Assembly: GCA_020859965.1 (NCBI GenBank)
Contig: JAJBVF010000067.1
Span: forward strand, 1 to 8,686
Length of the DNA: 8,686 bases
Direction: 5' to 3'
Origin: Clostridiales bacterium
GTDB lineage: Bacteria > Bacillota > Clostridia > Lachnospirales > Lachnospiraceae
Part shown: positions 5,572 to 8,686 of the stretch, piece after piece
Numbering within the stretch: position 1 is the stretch's first letter
How the letters are laid out: each line of letters starts with the position of its first letter
Program-made: the position numbers and the translations under genes
Notes under the pieces: model-generated
Databases searched by the model: none
The model's input: only the letters and a program-made list of their open reading frames with translations
Told to the model about the DNA's origin: nothing

Positions 5572-5599
5572 AGGGGTGGGTGAGCATTCACCTGCCCCT
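5572..5599 (+). terminator. Intercistronic hairpin after the binding-protein gene (attenuator-like)
   Basis: AGGGGTGGGTGA (5572-5583) and TCACCTGCCCCT (5588-5599) form a 12-pair stem, including two G-U pairs, around a 4-base GCAT loop. A short T-rich tail follows. It lies between the binding-protein stop and the first permease. Such hairpins commonly protect the upstream message or stop part of the transcription, so that binding protein is made in excess over permeases. The tail is weak, so partial termination or 3'-end protection is more likely than full termination. Confidence 0.65.
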
Positions 5600-5625
5600 T
5601 CTTTACTGAAAAAGCGGAGGTTGTT

Positions 5626-6483
5626 ATGGAGAAATCGATCAAAAAATACTTTCCGATTTTCGTGCTTCCGACTCTGATCGCCTTTACAATAGGATTTATT
5701 GTACCGTTTGTTTACGGCGTGTTCCTGTCGTTCTGCAAATTTACGACAGTTACGGACTGGACCTGGGTCGGTCTGAAAAATTATACGAGAATCTTCTATG
5801 TAAATGGAGAACTGGATACCACGTTTATCCATTCCATCTGGTATACAGCATTATTTACGATCGTATCGATGACCATTATCAATGTAGTTGCTTTTGCAAT
5901 TGCGCTGGCATTGACAAAAGGAATCAGGGGGACCAATCTTTTTCGCACCGTTTTCTTTATGCCGAACCTGATCGGCGGTATCGTCCTGAGCTATATCTGG
6001 CTGATGATTTTCAATGCGGTCTTGCAGAACTTTTCGAAAACGATCGTTTCCACACAGTGGTATGCGTTCTGGGGACTGATCATCGTGGTCTGCTGGCAGC
6101 AGATCGGTTACATGATGGTTATTTACATCGCCGGCCTGCAGAATGTGCCGGGCGACCTGATCGAGGCGGCAAAGATTGACGGCGCGGGCGGGTGGCAGCG
6201 GCTGCGTTATGTGATTATTCCAATGTTAATGCCGACCATAAGTACCTGTACCTTCCTGACCCTGACGAATGGGTTTAAGCTCTTTGATCAGAACCTGGCG
6301 CTGACCAGCGGCAATCCGGGCAAGATGTCAGAACTGCTGGCGCTGAATATTTACAATACAATGTATGGCACGACCGGATGGCAGGGGGTAGGACAGGCAA
6401 AAGCGGTTATCTTCTTTATTATGGTGGCAGTCATTGCTCTGATCCAGAATAAGCTGACGACAAGCAAGGAGGTGCATGCATAA
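5626..6483 (+). CDS. Sugar ABC transporter permease, MalF-like (CUT1)
   Basis: This 285-residue inner-membrane permease is one half of the transmembrane channel. About six membrane segments are visible, near residues 9-30, 70-97, 107-130, 147-170, 198-215 and 259-276. The cytoplasmic EAA loop that docks the ATPase reads EAAKIDGAGGWQRLRYVIIP (180-199), a well-conserved form. The protein lacks the long extra N-terminal and periplasmic parts of E. coli MalF (514 residues), so it is the short form common in Gram-positive CUT1 systems. GGAGG (5616-5620) lies 5 bases before the ATG. Its stop overlaps the start of the next permease by one base (TAATG), implying translational coupling. The exact sugar cannot be read from the permease itself. 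Confidence 0.9.
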   Translation: MEKSIKKYFPIFVLPTLIAFTIGFIVPFVYGVFLSFCKFTTVTDWTWVGLKNYTRIFYVNGELDTTFIHSIWYTALFTIVSMTIINVVAFAIALALTKGIRGTNLFRTVFFMPNLIGGIVLSYIWLMIFNAVLQNFSKTIVSTQWYAFWGLIIVVCWQQIGYMMVIYIAGLQNVPGDLIEAAKIDGAGGWQRLRYVIIPMLMPTISTCTFLTLTNGFKLFDQNLALTSGNPGKMSELLALNIYNTMYGTTGWQGVGQAKAVIFFIMVAVIALIQNKLTTSKEVHA

Positions 6484-7400
6484 TGGCAAAGGTAAAAAAA
6501 CAGAATGAGCAGGTAAGCGCAGCCAGAAAGGCGAAGCATGGCGGCATTCTTACAGTTGTATTTACAGTCCTGAGCCTTGCCTGGATCGCGCCGATGCTTG
6601 TTGTACTTCTGAATTCATTTAAACGGAAAGCTTATATTTTTAAGTACCCGTTTGGAATCAGCACAAAATCTCTTTTTGAGGACGGATTTGAGAAGTGGAG
6701 AGCCGGAGTTGACAAGGCAATGTGCGGGCTTCTGAATTATAAAAACGCGCTGGAGGATACGGACTTTTTCTCCTGCTTTGGGACGTCTCTGTTTATCACG
6801 GTGGGTTCGGTGCTGGCGATTATTTTTTTCTGTTCGATGACTGCGTGGTATCTGACCCGTGTACACACGAAGCTGTCGAAGGCAATCTATATGTTGTGCC
6901 TGTTTTCTATGGTTGTACCGTTCCAGATGGTGATGTTTACTCTTTCTAAATTTGCGAATATGCTGCATCTGGCGACACCGTGGGGAATTATTATTGTGTA
7001 TCTGGGCTTTGGGGCCGGGCTGGCCGTCTTCATGTTCAGCGGGTTTATCCGAAGTATTTCTCTGGAGATTGAGGAAGCTGCGATGATTGACGGCTGCAAT
7101 CCGATTCAGACTTTTTTCCGTGTAATCTTTCCGATTCTGAAGCCAACGACTGTGACGATTGCGATCCTTGAGGCGATGTGGGTGTGGAATGATTACCTTC
7201 TTCCGAGCCTGGTATTGAATGTGAATAAATACCGCACAATTCCGATTGCAGTACAGTATCTGAAGCAGAGCCACGGTCAGCTCGACTGGGGAGCGATGAT
7301 GGCAGTGCTGGTACTGGCAATCATTCCGATCGTCGCGTTTTATCTGGCATGCCAGAAATATATTATCGAGGGCGTGATCGCCGGGGCTGTGAAGGGCTGA
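6483..7400 (+). CDS. Sugar ABC transporter permease, MalG-like (CUT1)
   Basis: This 305-residue membrane protein is the second permease and the partner of the preceding one. A basic, hydrophilic N-terminus (1-20) is followed by a membrane segment at about 21-43. A loop of about 55 residues comes next, then segments near 100-125, 134-155, 167-188, 221-245 and 271-290. The EAA loop is EEAAMIDGCNPIQTFFRVIF (197-216), and the C-terminus QKYIIEGVIAGAVKG is the typical MalG-family ending. AAGGAGG (6466-6472) lies inside the end of the upstream gene, 10 bases before the ATG, and the start overlaps the upstream stop by one base. No ATPase gene follows, so the complex must borrow one encoded elsewhere. 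Confidence 0.9.
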   Translation: MAKVKKQNEQVSAARKAKHGGILTVVFTVLSLAWIAPMLVVLLNSFKRKAYIFKYPFGISTKSLFEDGFEKWRAGVDKAMCGLLNYKNALEDTDFFSCFGTSLFITVGSVLAIIFFCSMTAWYLTRVHTKLSKAIYMLCLFSMVVPFQMVMFTLSKFANMLHLATPWGIIIVYLGFGAGLAVFMFSGFIRSISLEIEEAAMIDGCNPIQTFFRVIFPILKPTTVTIAILEAMWVWNDYLLPSLVLNVNKYRTIPIAVQYLKQSHGQLDWGAMMAVLVLAIIPIVAFYLACQKYIIEGVIAGAVKG

Positions 7401-7464
7401 ATATCATCGGCGTGTCCTGCAGCGCTTATCGTGTGCTGTGAAAAGCTGGTAAAAGGTAATAAAA

Positions 7465-7486
7465 GGAAACGACCAAAGTCGTTTCT
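7465..7486 (+). other. Hairpin between the second permease and malQ
   Basis: GAAACGAC (7466-7473) and GTCGTTTC (7478-7485) form a perfect 8-base stem around a CAAA loop, extended by one G-U pair. It lies 27 bases before malQ. No T-run follows, so it is not a clear terminator. A weaker 6-pair hairpin (7420-7425 with 7433-7438) precedes it in the 112-base gap. I see no convincing separate promoter for malQ. Confidence 0.5.
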
Positions 7487-7512
7487 CATATATGAAAGAA
7501 GGGAGAAGAGAG

Positions 7513-8686
7513 ATGAGAACCTGTGGTATTTTGCTTCCTGTGTCAAGCCTCCCGTCTCCGTATGGAATCGGCAGTTTTTCCCAGGAAGCTTATGACTTCA
7601 TAGACCGTCTTGCGCAGGCAGGGCAGAGGTACTGGCAGATTCTTCCGCTTGGACCGACCGGTTATGGGGATTCCCCCTATCAGTCTTTTTCTGCGTTTGC
7701 GGGGAATCCGTACTTTATTGATCTGGATGCGCTTGCGCGGGAAGGACTGCTTAAGAAAGAAGAATATGAAAATCTGGATTTTGGCACGAATGAGCGAAAG
7801 GTGGACTACGCAAAGCTGTACCAAAAGCGTTTTCTGGTATTAAAAATTGCATTTCAAAGAGCGGAAGTAGAGGAAAATGCGGAATTCCAGCGCTTCTGTG
7901 AGGAACAGAAGGCATGGCTTTCGGACTACAGCCTGTACATGGCTGTAAAAAATCATTTTGGTGGCAAAAGCTGGGATGAATGGGACGAAGATATCCGTAT
8001 GCGCCGCCCGGAAGCGATGGAATACTATCGTGGAAAGTGCGGAAAAGAAATTTTGTATTACTGTTTTTTGCAGTATGAATTTGCCAGACAGTGGAGTGCG
8101 GTGAAAGCTTACGCAAATGAGCGCGGAATCAAAATCATTGGCGATATTCCGGTATATGTTTCTTTTGACAGCTCAGACAGCTGGGCGAATCCGGAGCTGT
8201 TTCAGTTCAACAGCGACCGTCGCCCGGTACGGGTAGCGGGATGTCCGCCGGATGCGTTTTCCGCGGATGGTCAGCTCTGGGGCAATCCGCTTTACGACTG
8301 GGAATACCATGAGAAGACCGGGTTTTCCTGGTGGATCGGACGTATGGAACATTGTTTCTCTTTATACGATGTGGTGCGGATCGATCATTTCCGGGGGTTC
8401 GATGAATATTTTGCCATTCCATACGGCGATAAGACAGCGGCAGGCGGAAGCTGGCAGCCGGGTCCCGGGATGAAGCTTTTTCACGCACTGCAGGAGCATT
8501 TTGAACAGGAAAGGATTCAAACATCGGATGGCGGCTCAGAATCGTTTTCCATTATTGCGGAGGATCTGGGCTATCTGACGGAGAGTGTAAAGCGGCTGGT
8601 AGAGGAGAGCGGATATCCCGGAATGAAGGTCATGGAATTTGCTTTTGATTCCCGGGAAGCGGGAGATTATATGCCATATACTTATC
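7513..8686 (+). CDS. malQ: 4-alpha-glucanotransferase (amylomaltase, GH77), cut by right edge
   Basis: The first 391 codons of about 500 are present. The enzyme works in the cytoplasm, moving glucan segments between maltooligosaccharides so that short imported ones become usable and glucose is released. GH77 landmarks are clear. The N-terminus GILLPVSSLPSPYGIGSF (5-22) is followed by YWQILPLGPTGYGDSPYQ (40-57). GDIPVYVSFDSSDSW (209-223) comes next, then the CPPDAFSADGQLWGNPLYDW loop (243-262). RIDHFRGF carries nucleophile Asp291, and IIAEDLG carries acid/base Glu350. The third catalytic Asp lies beyond the window. ATG 7513 has GAAGGGAG 7 bases upstream; the in-frame ATG at 7492 has no such site. 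It is the fourth visible gene of the transporter operon and is what most firmly ties the transporter to maltodextrins. Confidence 0.95.
   Translation, partial: MRTCGILLPVSSLPSPYGIGSFSQEAYDFIDRLAQAGQRYWQILPLGPTGYGDSPYQSFSAFAGNPYFIDLDALAREGLLKKEEYENLDFGTNERKVDYAKLYQKRFLVLKIAFQRAEVEENAEFQRFCEEQKAWLSDYSLYMAVKNHFGGKSWDEWDEDIRMRRPEAMEYYRGKCGKEILYYCFLQYEFARQWSAVKAYANERGIKIIGDIPVYVSFDSSDSWANPELFQFNSDRRPVRVAGCPPDAFSADGQLWGNPLYDWEYHEKTGFSWWIGRMEHCFSLYDVVRIDHFRGFDEYFAIPYGDKTAAGGSWQPGPGMKLFHALQEHFEQERIQTSDGGSESFSIIAEDLGYLTESVKRLVEESGYPGMKVMEFAFDSREAGDYMPYTY

Noticed and set aside
6615..7274. 219-codon minus-strand frame opposite the second permease
   Set aside because: The translation is a basic, His/Arg/Gln-rich jumble with no recognisable motif. 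The plus strand has an intact permease with the EAA loop.
1..8686. Mobile elements, CRISPR arrays, tRNA or rRNA genes
   Set aside because: No terminal repeats, transposase or integrase motifs, spaced direct repeats or structural RNA signatures were seen on either strand.

Overview
The window looks like a chromosomal carbohydrate-use locus from a low-to-mid GC Gram-positive anaerobe, most likely a Lachnospiraceae-type Clostridia. This is inferred from strong AGGAGG-type ribosome binding sites, sigma-A-type promoters, the CUT1 sugar-ABC gene order and the style of the glycoside hydrolases. I cannot name a genus. There are no RNA genes, mobile elements or CRISPR arrays.

Layout: (1) Bases 1-905, minus strand: the first 301 codons of a GH36 alpha-galactosidase that runs off the left edge. 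(2) Bases 906-1241: a 336-base divergent regulatory region. It holds a near-consensus promoter for the galactosidase, a weaker promoter for the rightward genes, and a structured leader. (3) Bases 1242-3950: a GH13 alpha-glucosidase (512 aa), closely followed by an unusual two-domain GNAT acetyltransferase that probably starts at a TTG. (4) Bases 3951-4163: an extended -10 promoter, a large dyad just downstream of the predicted transcription start, and a leader able to form competing hairpins. (5) Bases 4164-7400: a sugar ABC transporter made of a solute-binding protein and two permeases. (6) Bases 7513-8686: the first 391 codons of the 4-alpha-glucanotransferase MalQ, cut by the right edge.

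Together the genes suggest uptake of short alpha-glucans (maltodextrin type). The binding protein captures the oligosaccharide and the two permeases pass it in. MalQ then disproportionates maltooligosaccharides, and the GH13 enzyme releases glucose. The divergent alpha-galactosidase adds breakdown of alpha-galactosides. No ABC ATPase and no transcriptional regulator lie in the window; the ATPase is probably a shared MsmK/MsiK-type protein encoded elsewhere.

This is mostly a recognisable system. The points worth a second look are the exceptionally acidic binding protein without a lipobox, the dyad and alternative hairpins in front of it, the structured leader before the GH13 gene, and the acetyltransferase with an unassigned N-terminal domain. 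I saw no convincing evidence of a wholly new system.
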